From Oscillospiraceae bacterium (lineage in GTDB: Bacteria; Bacillota; Clostridia; Oscillospirales; CAG-272), in assembly GCA_015064505.1 (NCBI GenBank), contig SVSB01000018.1, positions 1 through 52,051 of the forward strand: a DNA stretch of 52,051 nucleotides. The letters are read 5' to 3'. Shown here piece by piece: positions 23,289 to 31,218 of the stretch. A program made the position numbers and the translations under genes. Within the stretch, counting starts at the first letter, position 1. Every line of letters begins with the position of its first letter. A model generated the notes under the pieces. The model was given only the letters and a program-made list of their open reading frames with translations, did no database searches and had not been told where the DNA came from.

Positions 23289-24854
23289 ATGCAAGAGCGA
23301 AGAGAACGCCCCTTGTGGCGAAAAAAGTCGGAGCTTCTTCGGAACCGACCCGTTTGCGTGGACGAGCTTTGCTTCAGCGAGCCGTTACCGGAGCTTCCGT
23401 TTGAAGGGCTGTACTCCAACGAGATACTTGAAGTAGCCGTGGTTACTGAGGGCAGCGGAGTCGTTCAGATATTCGGTCAGGCGATCCCGTGCAAGAAAAG
23501 CGACGTTTTTATAATTCCCCCCGATATTCCCCACGGATATTATCCTTCCGAGGGCGCGGAACGGCTTTGTATCTCCCGATTGCTTTTTGACGTAAAGGAT
23601 TGGTTTGAGGGAGAGCCTGCCCTGTTCGGTCATCCGCGCTTTTGCTACGGTGTTTTCAGGGATCGCTCCCTCGTTGCCTACGCAATGCTTACCGCAAACG
23701 TGCTTGGAGAGGTGCTTGAGCTGTTTTCCGCCATTGAAAGAGAGTCGGTGGGAAGGCAGGAGGAATGGAAAGACGCCCTGCGCGCCCGTCTTACGGTGCT
23801 TTTCGTAAAGCTTGGCAGATATATCGGCGATGCGCTTCTTGATATAAAGGAAACCGGACACGGCGATTGGACTTATGCTGCATACTCCGTCAGAATAATA
23901 ATGGAAAGCTTCGGGGATGCGGAGCTTACTCTTGAGTCCGTTGCCGAAGCTCTGCACGTAAGCAAAGCGCACCTGAGCCGCCTTTTCAAGGAGTTTGCGG
24001 GGGAATCGTTTTCAAAGCATCTGCGCGATATACGGCTCAACAACGCCTGCAGACTGTTGAGAGAAACGGAGCTGACCGTTGAGGAGATTGTCAGCCTTTG
24101 CGGACTTAAGGACGTGCCGTCCTTTTACCGTAATTTTCAGAATCATACGGGAACAACGCCCAGTCAATACAGGGCAGAAAAAATAAATCAAAGAACCAAA
24201 GGAGAAAAAATAATGGTGGTACTGAGCGATATTTCGGAAAAGCTTCAGCAGGGAAGAGGAAAGATAGTAGTACAGCTTATCGAGGAAGCGTTAAACGAGG
24301 GCTGTGACCCCGAAAAGATCCTTAACGAGGGTCTGCTTGCGGGCATGGACGTTATCGGAGAAAAATTCCGCAATAACGAGATCTTCGTGCCCGAGGTGCT
24401 TATTGCCGCCCGCGCAATGAATATGGGCGCCCAGATCCTTAAGCCGCATCTTGTTGCAAGCGGCGTTGCGGTGGCGGGCAAGGTGTGCATCGGCACCGTA
24501 CAGGGCGACCTTCACGATATCGGTAAGAACCTCGTAAAGATGATGATGGAGGGCAAGGGGCTTGAGGTAATTGACCTTGGCACCGACGTTCCCGCGGAGA
24601 GGTTCGTGCAGACCGCGATAGAAGAGAACTGTCAGGTCATCTGCTGCTCTGCGCTTCTTACCACCACTATGCACGTTATGGACGAGGTAGTCAAGGCGGC
24701 AGAGGCTGCAGGTATCCGTGATAAGGTAAAAATTATGATCGGCGGCGCTCCTGTTAGCGATGATTTCTGCAAGCAGATCGGCGCGGATATCTATACCTCC
24801 GATGCGGCAAGCGCGGCAAACGCTGCCGTTGACTTCTGCAAGAATAAGCAGTAA
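23289..24854 (+). CDS. AraC-type regulator fused in frame to a corrinoid methyl-carrier protein
   Basis: One open frame of 521 codons carries two complete proteins. Residues 1-300 are an AraC-family regulator: a cupin-like sensor half with IIPPDIPHGYYP at 72-84, then two HTH units (LTLESVAEALHVSKAHLSRL and LTVEEIVSLCGL, ending in TPSQYR). Residues 309-521 are a corrinoid protein of the MtaC/MtbC type: a helical cap, then a Rossmann B12 domain with GDLHDIGKN, whose H409 is the lower cobalt ligand, and the downstream GGAPV. The two are joined by about a dozen polar residues. At the junction a strong AAAGGAG sits 8 nt before an ATG (24213) that opens the corrinoid part, so a separate carrier may also be made. 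The promoter-proximal start is supported by AAGGGA. A lost stop codon or a sequencing error are the other explanations. Confidence 0.85.
   Translation: MQERRERPLWRKKSELLRNRPVCVDELCFSEPLPELPFEGLYSNEILEVAVVTEGSGVVQIFGQAIPCKKSDVFIIPPDIPHGYYPSEGAERLCISRLLFDVKDWFEGEPALFGHPRFCYGVFRDRSLVAYAMLTANVLGEVLELFSAIERESVGRQEEWKDALRARLTVLFVKLGRYIGDALLDIKETGHGDWTYAAYSVRIIMESFGDAELTLESVAEALHVSKAHLSRLFKEFAGESFSKHLRDIRLNNACRLLRETELTVEEIVSLCGLKDVPSFYRNFQNHTGTTPSQYRAEKINQRTKGEKIMVVLSDISEKLQQGRGKIVVQLIEEALNEGCDPEKILNEGLLAGMDVIGEKFRNNEIFVPEVLIAARAMNMGAQILKPHLVASGVAVAGKVCIGTVQGDLHDIGKNLVKMMMEGKGLEVIDLGTDVPAERFVQTAIEENCQVICCSALLTTTMHVMDEVVKAAEAAGIRDKVKIMIGGAPVSDDFCKQIGADIYTSDAASAANAAVDFCKNKQ
24198..24215 (+). promoter_or_regulatory. 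Internal ribosome binding site and start for a free corrinoid protein
   Basis: AAAGGAG (24198-24204), 8-nt spacer, ATG (24213-24215). It is in frame with the upstream AraC part, and no stop codon intervenes. A TAA at 24211-24213 is out of frame. Initiation here would yield a 213-residue corrinoid protein with the normal N-terminus of that family. Confidence 0.8.
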
Positions 24855-24868
24855 AAGGGAGAAAAGCT

Positions 24869-25915
24869 ATGAAAAAGCTGTCCGCAGAGGCTCACGCTTA
24901 TTTAAACGATGCTTCTCTTATTGCGGAGCGCGATACTTGGCTTCAAAGAATGAGCGATATTTTTGAGGGCAGGGAAAACGAATATAACGCAAAGAAGGTA
25001 TTCACCCTCCACGGCGTCGTGCCCCGTCCGAGAAACGGCTCCGATCTGTATACCAATCCCGCGGATTGGGTGATCGAGTGCCTTGAGACCATGTATGCGG
25101 AAAGAAGGGAAAGACCCGACGGATTTACTCCCATCTGTATCTCCTATCCCGCCTACGGCGTGCATTACGTGGATAAGGTCCTCGGTGCTGACGTGCGCTT
25201 CCACGCAGGTCAGTGGAACACGGATTATCTGAAAACGCCCATCGGTGAGCTTGAGATGCCCGATCTTGATAAAAACGAGCTGTGGCAGAATACGAAGAGA
25301 GCCGTTGAGACCTTTCTTGAGGCTGACGTAAGGCTTCCCCTGCAGGCAACTCCCGTTCTTGCAAGTGCGCTTAACATTTTTATAAATCTTTACGGGCAAG
25401 AGGGCTTTATTGCCATGTACGAGGACGAGGACGCAGTGCGCCACGACCTCGACGTCATAAACGGGCTTATCCGTGAGATGCACAGATGGTATATCAATAC
25501 CGTCCCGAAGGCACAGCTTCAGGCGTGCGCCCCCTGGTCCCGCTGTCAGCCTCAGGGTTACGGTCAGCTTTGCGGCTGTACCATGCAGCTTTTGGGAACG
25601 GATCTGTACCGCGAGTTCTTTGCGGAGCCGGACGATGCAGTTCTCGGCGAATACGAAAACGGCGGTATGATACATCTTTGCGGCACTCACACTCAGCACA
25701 TGGAGACCTTCCGCAATATGAAGAATCTCCGCGCTCTTCAATTGAACGACCGTGCCTGCGAGCATCTGGAGCAGTATCTTAACGGCATCCGCGAAGATCA
25801 GGTGCTGTACGTTACCCCCTGCCCCGGAATGTCTCTTGATAAGATAATGGAGATATCCAAGGGAAAGAGAATAATCCTTGCGGCAAACGTTCCTTCCCCC
25901 GATATGCCCAAGTAA
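24869..25915 (+). CDS. URO-D-fold corrinoid methyltransferase, tandem copy A
   Basis: 348 residues of the uroporphyrinogen decarboxylase superfamily, which includes the cobamide methyltransferases MtaA, MtbA and CmuA. The zinc signature of those enzymes is present as H269-x-C271 (MIHLCG) and C318 (TPCPGM), so a methyltransferase role is far more likely than haem synthesis. The N-terminal 55 residues are a helical extension before the barrel. Ribosome site AGGGAG. It follows the corrinoid carrier by 14 nt and should exchange a methyl group with it. Substrate is unknown. The 5' end is almost identical to that of the next gene. Confidence 0.82.
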   Translation: MKKLSAEAHAYLNDASLIAERDTWLQRMSDIFEGRENEYNAKKVFTLHGVVPRPRNGSDLYTNPADWVIECLETMYAERRERPDGFTPICISYPAYGVHYVDKVLGADVRFHAGQWNTDYLKTPIGELEMPDLDKNELWQNTKRAVETFLEADVRLPLQATPVLASALNIFINLYGQEGFIAMYEDEDAVRHDLDVINGLIREMHRWYINTVPKAQLQACAPWSRCQPQGYGQLCGCTMQLLGTDLYREFFAEPDDAVLGEYENGGMIHLCGTHTQHMETFRNMKNLRALQLNDRACEHLEQYLNGIREDQVLYVTPCPGMSLDKIMEISKGKRIILAANVPSPDMPK

Positions 25916-25924
25916 GGAGAAACC

Positions 25925-26968
25925 ATGAAAAAGCTATCTGCCGAAGCTCACGCGTATTTAAACGACGCTTCTCTTATTGCGGAGCGCGATACGTGGTTTT
26001 CCCGTATGAGCGATCTTTTTGACGGCAAGGAAAACGAATATAACGCAAAAAAAGTCTTTACTTTGCACGGCATAGTGCCGCGCCCGAGGGATAACTCTTA
26101 TCTTTATACGGATCCCGAGGACTGGGTGACCGATTGCCTTGAGCTTATGCTTACCCAAAGAGGTGCACCCGTGGAGGGCTTTACTCCCGTTTGCGTGGAG
26201 TATCCTCCTTACGGAGTGCATTACATAGACAAGATGCTGGGCGCAAGGGTATATTACCATTGCGGTCAGTGGAATGCGGACTATCTGAAAACGCCCATAG
26301 GCTCCCTTGAAATGCCCGATCTCGATAGGGACGAAACGTGGCAGCTCTCAAAGCGCGCGGTAAAGGCGTTCCTTGATGCGGACGTAAAGCTTCCCCTTTT
26401 CGGTCTGCCCACCCTTTCCAGCGCCCTTAATATCCTGCTTAATCTTTACGGTCAGGATGCGCTTATTGCAATGTACGAGGACGAGGAGGCAGTGCGCCGC
26501 GATCTTGAAGTGATAAACACTCTTATCCGCACCTTGCACAGATGGTATATACACAATATACCCAAGGAGCAGCTTCAGCCCGTTATCTCCTGGGCGCGTA
26601 CGCAGCCCCCGGGATACGGTCAGCTCTGCGGCTGTACCACTCAGCTTGTAAGCGGAGATATGTACCGCGAATTTATTGCAGAGCTTGACGATGCCGTACT
26701 CGGAGAATACGAGCACGGAGGAATGATACATCTCTGCGGCTCCCACGCACAGCATATAGAAACCTTCCGCAATATGAAGAATCTCCGCTCCCTTCAGCTT
26801 AACGACCGTGCGGCGGAGGATCTTGCCCTTTATCTTGAGGGACTGCGCGAGGATCAGATAATTTACGTGAATCCCTGCGCGGGAATGCCGGTGGAGAAGA
26901 TAGTTGAGATCTCAAAGGGAGAGAGAGTCGTGCTTGTAAAAAGCTGTGACGCTCCCGATAAGCCGTAA
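25925..26968 (+). CDS. URO-D-fold corrinoid methyltransferase, tandem copy B
   Basis: 347 residues, a full-length paralogue of the preceding gene with the same zinc set: H-x-C in MIHLCG and a cysteine in NPCAGM. The first 24 residues are identical to copy A and similarity continues throughout, with most changes in the middle. Ribosome site AAGGAG, 9 nt after copy A. Two closely related methyltransferases serving one carrier suggest two substrates or a heteromeric enzyme; which is an inference. The C-terminal tails differ. Confidence 0.82.
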   Translation: MKKLSAEAHAYLNDASLIAERDTWFSRMSDLFDGKENEYNAKKVFTLHGIVPRPRDNSYLYTDPEDWVTDCLELMLTQRGAPVEGFTPVCVEYPPYGVHYIDKMLGARVYYHCGQWNADYLKTPIGSLEMPDLDRDETWQLSKRAVKAFLDADVKLPLFGLPTLSSALNILLNLYGQDALIAMYEDEEAVRRDLEVINTLIRTLHRWYIHNIPKEQLQPVISWARTQPPGYGQLCGCTTQLVSGDMYREFIAELDDAVLGEYEHGGMIHLCGSHAQHIETFRNMKNLRSLQLNDRAAEDLALYLEGLREDQIIYVNPCAGMPVEKIVEISKGERVVLVKSCDAPDKP

Positions 26969-26988
26969 AGCGGTAACGAGGAGATATT

Positions 26989-28218
26989 ATGATAAGCGAT
27001 AGGGAGAAAAGTATAGTCCGCGAGCTTGCCAATAGGTATATGGATGCGGTATGCACCGAAAAGCAGGAAAAAATGGTCAAGCGCTTTCGTGATACGAACG
27101 ATCTGAAGCTTGTCCGTCCTCCCTTGATCATAGCGGAGATCCCGTGGTATCAGATGAATATGGACGGGGAGCTTACCTGCCTGTGCGAGGATAAGCGAGC
27201 AAGAAATACCGAGCTGGATTTCAGAAGAAAACTGTTTTATCTCAAGCATTTTGAGGGTGTGGATAATCTGTACGAGCCGTTTTTCCGAATCAAGCGGGCT
27301 TGTGATTCCACAGGTATCGGCATTGAGGCGGAAGAGAATATAAGGCGCACCGACGGCAAAAACAATATCGTTTCTCACGAATATAAGGACGTGCTGGAGG
27401 ATGAATCCGCTCTCGAGCTTCTCCACGATCCCGTGTTTACCCTGCGTCCCGATAAGGATGCGGAGAGGATGGAATATTTTACGGAGCTGCTCGGCGATTC
27501 AATACCCATAAAGCTGTACGGCTATGCTTATATGTACGATGCTCCCTGGGACCGTATATCCAGATTGCGAGGCGTGGAGCCGATCCTTATGGATATGTAC
27601 GATCGTCCCGAGTATCTCCACGCAATTATGGAGAAGTTCACCTCAGCCATTCTTGCAACGATCGATTTTGTAGAGAAAAACTTGGATGTTGACGGCACGG
27701 CGGTAAACTTACATTGCACTCCGTCTACCGTATCGGGACTCGACGGAGAGGGAATGAAGGGGACCTGGTACCGCAGAATGGCGCAGACCTTCGGCGTGGT
27801 ATCCCCCGCTATGCACGATGAATTCGATCTGGAGTATCTCACAAGGATAGCACCGCGCTTTGCATATACCTATTACGGCTGCTGTGAGCCCCTTGACAAT
27901 AAAATTGAGATACTGAAGAAGAGGATTCCCAATTTAAGAAAAATAGGCTGTTCTCCCTGGGCAAACGTTGAAAAATGCGCAGAGCAGATACGCGGCAACT
28001 ACGTGCTTTCCCGCAAGCCCAATCCCGCAAACGTTGCCATTAAAACAGATCCCGATATCATCAGGCGCGAGATCGAGGAGACCGTGAAGATCTGCATCAA
28101 ATACGGCTGTCCCTACGATATTTCGCTCAAGGATATCAGCACTGTCTCAAATAAGCCGGAAAACCTTATAATTTGGGCAAAAACGGCAACTGAAGTCCTT
28201 GATAAGTATTACGGATGA
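26989..28218 (+). CDS. Divergent URO-D-superfamily protein
   Basis: 409 residues, longer than its neighbours, with a 90-residue N-terminal helical region and then a barrel-like region. Recognisable blocks are KLYGYAYMYDAPWDR, HDEFDLEY, the cysteine pair YYGCCEPLDNK (C298, C299) and KIGCSPWANVEKCAE (C321). The H-x-C zinc motif is replaced by Y-G-C-C, so metal binding by cysteines is possible but not classical. Proteins of this sort are found with corrinoid carriers in Clostridia, from general family knowledge. Possible roles are the substrate-side demethylase or an accessory. Ribosome site GAGGAG. Confidence 0.7.
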   Translation: MISDREKSIVRELANRYMDAVCTEKQEKMVKRFRDTNDLKLVRPPLIIAEIPWYQMNMDGELTCLCEDKRARNTELDFRRKLFYLKHFEGVDNLYEPFFRIKRACDSTGIGIEAEENIRRTDGKNNIVSHEYKDVLEDESALELLHDPVFTLRPDKDAERMEYFTELLGDSIPIKLYGYAYMYDAPWDRISRLRGVEPILMDMYDRPEYLHAIMEKFTSAILATIDFVEKNLDVDGTAVNLHCTPSTVSGLDGEGMKGTWYRRMAQTFGVVSPAMHDEFDLEYLTRIAPRFAYTYYGCCEPLDNKIEILKKRIPNLRKIGCSPWANVEKCAEQIRGNYVLSRKPNPANVAIKTDPDIIRREIEETVKICIKYGCPYDISLKDISTVSNKPENLIIWAKTATEVLDKYYG

Positions 28219-28230
28219 GAAGGTGAATCA

Positions 28231-29238
28231 ATGAAGAAGAATATCAAAGAGCTGCTTTGGGAGGCGGCAAGATCGGATAAAAAGCGTGCGCTGCCCATAC
28301 TTTCGTTCCCCGCGGCGCAAAAGCTTGGCGTTACGGTGGAGGAGCTGGTTAAAAGTGCGGAGCTTCAGGCAAAGGCGATAGAAACCGTTGCAAATTCCAC
28401 GGATACCCTTGGGGCGATAAGCCTTATGGATCTTTCCGTGGAGGCGGAGGCCTTCGGCGCAACCGTAAAGTTTTCCCCCGACGAGGTGCCCGCAATCGTC
28501 GGTCAGCTGGTTTGCGACGAGGAGGGAGCAGACTCCCTTGAAGTGCCCTCCCTTGATAAGGGCAGAGCGTCCGTCTGCGTGGAGGGGATCCGTCTTGCTT
28601 CCGAAAGAATAAAGGATAAACCCGTGCTTGCGGGAATAATCGGCCCCTTTTCACTTTCCGGCAGACTGATGGACGTTACGGAGATAATGTATCTTTGCTT
28701 TGACGAGCCCGAAACGGTTCAAAAGGTGCTTGATAAGGCAACGGAATATCTTACCGAATATGCAAAAGCGTTCAAGGCGGCAGGTGCCTCGGGCATTCTT
28801 ATGGCAGAGCCCCTTGCGGGTATAATGAGCCCCGCAATGGCAGAGGAATTTTCCGTTCCCTACGTTAAGAGGATAATAGACGCGGTGCAGGACGGGGATT
28901 TCTCCGTTATTTATCACAACTGCGGCAACGCGGTTGCGGAAATGGCAGATGAGATATTCTCTCAGGGTGCCGCCGCTTATCACTTCGGCAACGCGGTGTC
29001 TATGGAAAAAATGCTTGAAAAGGCGCCTGCGGATACGGTATGCATGGGTAATATCGATCCCGTTGCCTGCTTTGCCGAGGGAACTCCCCATATAATGAAA
29101 AACGCAGTAAACGACCTTCTTGCAAGATGCGCCAAATACCCCAACTTCGTTATTTCTTCGGGCTGTGATATTCCCCATCACGCGCCCTGGGAAAATATAA
29201 ACGCATTTTTTGAGGCGGTAAGGGAATGGAAGGCGTAA
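28231..29238 (+). CDS. MtaA/MtbA-like cobamide methyltransferase
   Basis: 335 residues, URO-D fold, with the methyltransferase zinc triad H229-x-C231 (IYHNCGNA) and C312 (SSGCDIPHH). Of the four URO-D-type proteins in the operon it is closest in length and motif layout to methylcobamide:CoM methyltransferases. Coenzyme M is a methanogen cofactor, so the methyl acceptor in this bacterium is unknown and may be another thiol or a folate route. It overlaps the next gene by 13 nt, so the two are coupled. Confidence 0.85.
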   Translation: MKKNIKELLWEAARSDKKRALPILSFPAAQKLGVTVEELVKSAELQAKAIETVANSTDTLGAISLMDLSVEAEAFGATVKFSPDEVPAIVGQLVCDEEGADSLEVPSLDKGRASVCVEGIRLASERIKDKPVLAGIIGPFSLSGRLMDVTEIMYLCFDEPETVQKVLDKATEYLTEYAKAFKAAGASGILMAEPLAGIMSPAMAEEFSVPYVKRIIDAVQDGDFSVIYHNCGNAVAEMADEIFSQGAAAYHFGNAVSMEKMLEKAPADTVCMGNIDPVACFAEGTPHIMKNAVNDLLARCAKYPNFVISSGCDIPHHAPWENINAFFEAVREWKA

Positions 29239-29780
29239 TTTTTGAGAAATTGGCAAAGGTTGCCGAAAAAACAGGCTTTAGCGGTGCGGAGATCCTTCCC
29301 GCCGCGGAGATAGTCCTTGACCGATGCTTCCGCGATGCCTGTGCCGCAAACCGTTGCGGCGCTTACGGAAAATGCTATATGTGCCCTCCCGACGTGGGCG
29401 ATATAGACGCGCTGATGGCAGAGGTGGGTAATTATACTCACGGGCTGCTCATCCAGACCGTTTCCACCCTTGAGGACAGCTATGATTTTGAGGGAATGGT
29501 AGAAGCCCGCAAAAAGCATTCAAGGCTTACGCGAGAGCTTTGGAAAAAGCTTCGCCCCGAGTTCGAGGGGAAGGCTCTTTGCCTTGGAGTTGGCGGCTGC
29601 GGCTATTGCAAAAAATGCGCAAAGCAGGATGGCGAGCCCTGCCGATCCCCCGAAAACGCAATGGCATCCCTTGAAGCTTACGGCGTTAACGTGTCGCTTA
29701 CCGCCGCAAAGACTTCACTTAAGTACGTAAACGGACAGAATACGGTCACCTATTTCGGCATCATACTGTTCAATGCATGA
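29226..29780 (+). CDS. DUF2284-like cysteine-rich metal-binding protein
   Basis: 184 residues. Two cysteine clusters, C34, C39, C44, C50 and C53 near the N-terminus and CGYCKKC with further cysteines at about 125-140, predict one or two iron-sulfur clusters. This is the layout of DUF2284 proteins, whose biochemical function is not established. Its start lies inside the end of the MtaA-like gene and its stop overlaps the next frame, so it is firmly part of the operon. An electron-transfer role in keeping the corrinoid reduced is an inference. Confidence 0.75.
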   Translation: MEGVIFEKLAKVAEKTGFSGAEILPAAEIVLDRCFRDACAANRCGAYGKCYMCPPDVGDIDALMAEVGNYTHGLLIQTVSTLEDSYDFEGMVEARKKHSRLTRELWKKLRPEFEGKALCLGVGGCGYCKKCAKQDGEPCRSPENAMASLEAYGVNVSLTAAKTSLKYVNGQNTVTYFGIILFNA

Positions 29781-29791
29781 GGAGGAGCGTT

Positions 29792-31207
29792 ATGCCCATA
29801 CTCACAGTAAAGCAAAACGGAATAACCAAAAGAATAGAATTTGAAGGGGTAATGCCCCTTGATAAGCTGCTTGGCTTTGAAAATATGCACGTGGAAAAGC
29901 CCTGCGGCGGCAGAGGCGTGTGCAAAAAATGCACGGTGCTTGTAAACGGCAAAAAGGAGCTTGCCTGCAGATACGCTCTTGCGGGAGATGCAGAGGTAAT
30001 TTTGCCCGATACGGCGGATATAGTATCCGTAACGGGTGCGCGGGAAACTGGTAAGGTTACGGAAAATACCTGCCTTTGCCTTGATATCGGCACCACCACC
30101 CTTGCCCTTGCTCTCGTTTCTCTTGATAATAAGCAAGTGGTAAAGACGAAAACGGCGCCAAATCCCCAAAGGAGCTTCGGCGCGGACGTTATATCAAGAA
30201 TTGAATATTGCGCAAATCACGGCACTGCGGAGCTTCAGTCGGTGCTTCTTGAAAAAATAAGGGAAATGACCGCGGAGCTTTTTTCGGAGTGCGGCGTTTC
30301 CTCGGTAAAGAGGATGTACGCGGCGGGCAACACCACCATGCTTCACCTCTTTTTCGGCGTGGACTGCTCCTCTCTTGGAGTAAGTCCGTACACGCCCGTA
30401 TTTCTGAACGAAAGAAGTGCCGCGGGCAAGGAGCTTGGCTTTGATAATATCGGGGAGATAGTATCTCTGCCGGGCATATCCGCCTTTGTTGGCGCGGATA
30501 TCGTTGCGGGTCTTTGCTTTGTGGAAAAGCCTTCGGCGGGGAAATATTCCTTGCTTATCGACCTTGGAACCAACGCGGAGACCGTGCTTTTCGGAGAGGG
30601 AGCTTTTCTGTGCGCCACGGCGGCGGCAGGCCCCTGCTTTGAGGGTGCCAATATCTCCTCGGGCATGAGCGCCTCGGAGGGGGCGGTATACGCTTACGGG
30701 GAGGACGGAAGCTACTCGGTTATCGGCGATAAGGAGCCTGCGGGCATCTGCGCCACGGGTCTTATAGATATTATTGCGGCACTGGTAAAGGACGGTACCG
30801 TGGAGGAAAGCGGCTTTATGGCGGAGGACTTCCGCATTTCCGAAAAGGTCAGCGTTACCGCCGCGGATATCAGAGAATTCCAGCTTGCAAAGTCTGCTGT
30901 CAGAAGCGCCGTGGAGTGCCTGCTCATGCGCGGCGGGGTCGGCTACGGCGAGGTTGAGCATATATACGTTGCAGGTGGATTCTCCGCCAAGATGAACGTG
31001 GAAAACGCCGCGTATCTCGGACTTTTCCAAAAGGATCTTGCCAAAAAAATAATTGCGGTAAATAACTCCAGCCTTCTCGGCACCGTAAAGTACGCCACAG
31101 AGGGATGCGGGCTTACGGATATCGTAAGCAAGGCGGAATATCTCGATCTCGGCTCGTACGGGCTGTTTACCGATCTGTTCTTCGAGAATATGGCCTTTGA
31201 GAATTGA
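29792..31207 (+). CDS. Corrinoid reductive activator (ferredoxin + DUF4445/ASKHA, RACo type)
   Basis: 471 residues from ATG 29792, 6 nt after GGAGG; an ATG at 29777 overlapping the previous stop is less likely. Residues 1-85 are a plant-type [2Fe-2S] ferredoxin with C38-x5-C44-x2-C47-x11-C59. The rest is an ASKHA ATPase-like domain with phosphate-binding LDIGTTTLALAL, IDLGTNAE and AGGFSAKMN. Such proteins use ATP to reduce inactive Co(II) corrinoid back to Co(I). Its presence shows that the carrier protein upstream is catalytic and needs repair, not just a sensor. Confidence 0.92.
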   Translation: MPILTVKQNGITKRIEFEGVMPLDKLLGFENMHVEKPCGGRGVCKKCTVLVNGKKELACRYALAGDAEVILPDTADIVSVTGARETGKVTENTCLCLDIGTTTLALALVSLDNKQVVKTKTAPNPQRSFGADVISRIEYCANHGTAELQSVLLEKIREMTAELFSECGVSSVKRMYAAGNTTMLHLFFGVDCSSLGVSPYTPVFLNERSAAGKELGFDNIGEIVSLPGISAFVGADIVAGLCFVEKPSAGKYSLLIDLGTNAETVLFGEGAFLCATAAAGPCFEGANISSGMSASEGAVYAYGEDGSYSVIGDKEPAGICATGLIDIIAALVKDGTVEESGFMAEDFRISEKVSVTAADIREFQLAKSAVRSAVECLLMRGGVGYGEVEHIYVAGGFSAKMNVENAAYLGLFQKDLAKKIIAVNNSSLLGTVKYATEGCGLTDIVSKAEYLDLGSYGLFTDLFFENMAFEN

Positions 31208-31218
31208 AGAGGTAAAAC

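Noticed and set aside
23110-23289. Cobalamin riboswitch before the corrinoid operon
   Set aside because: No B12-box-like sequence is visible, and the predicted promoter leaves a leader of only about 30 nt.
24869-26968. Uroporphyrinogen decarboxylase (hemE) for haem or sirohaem synthesis
   Set aside because: The URO-D fold is present, but the H-x-C...C zinc set and the neighbours (corrinoid carrier, activator) mark methyltransferases.
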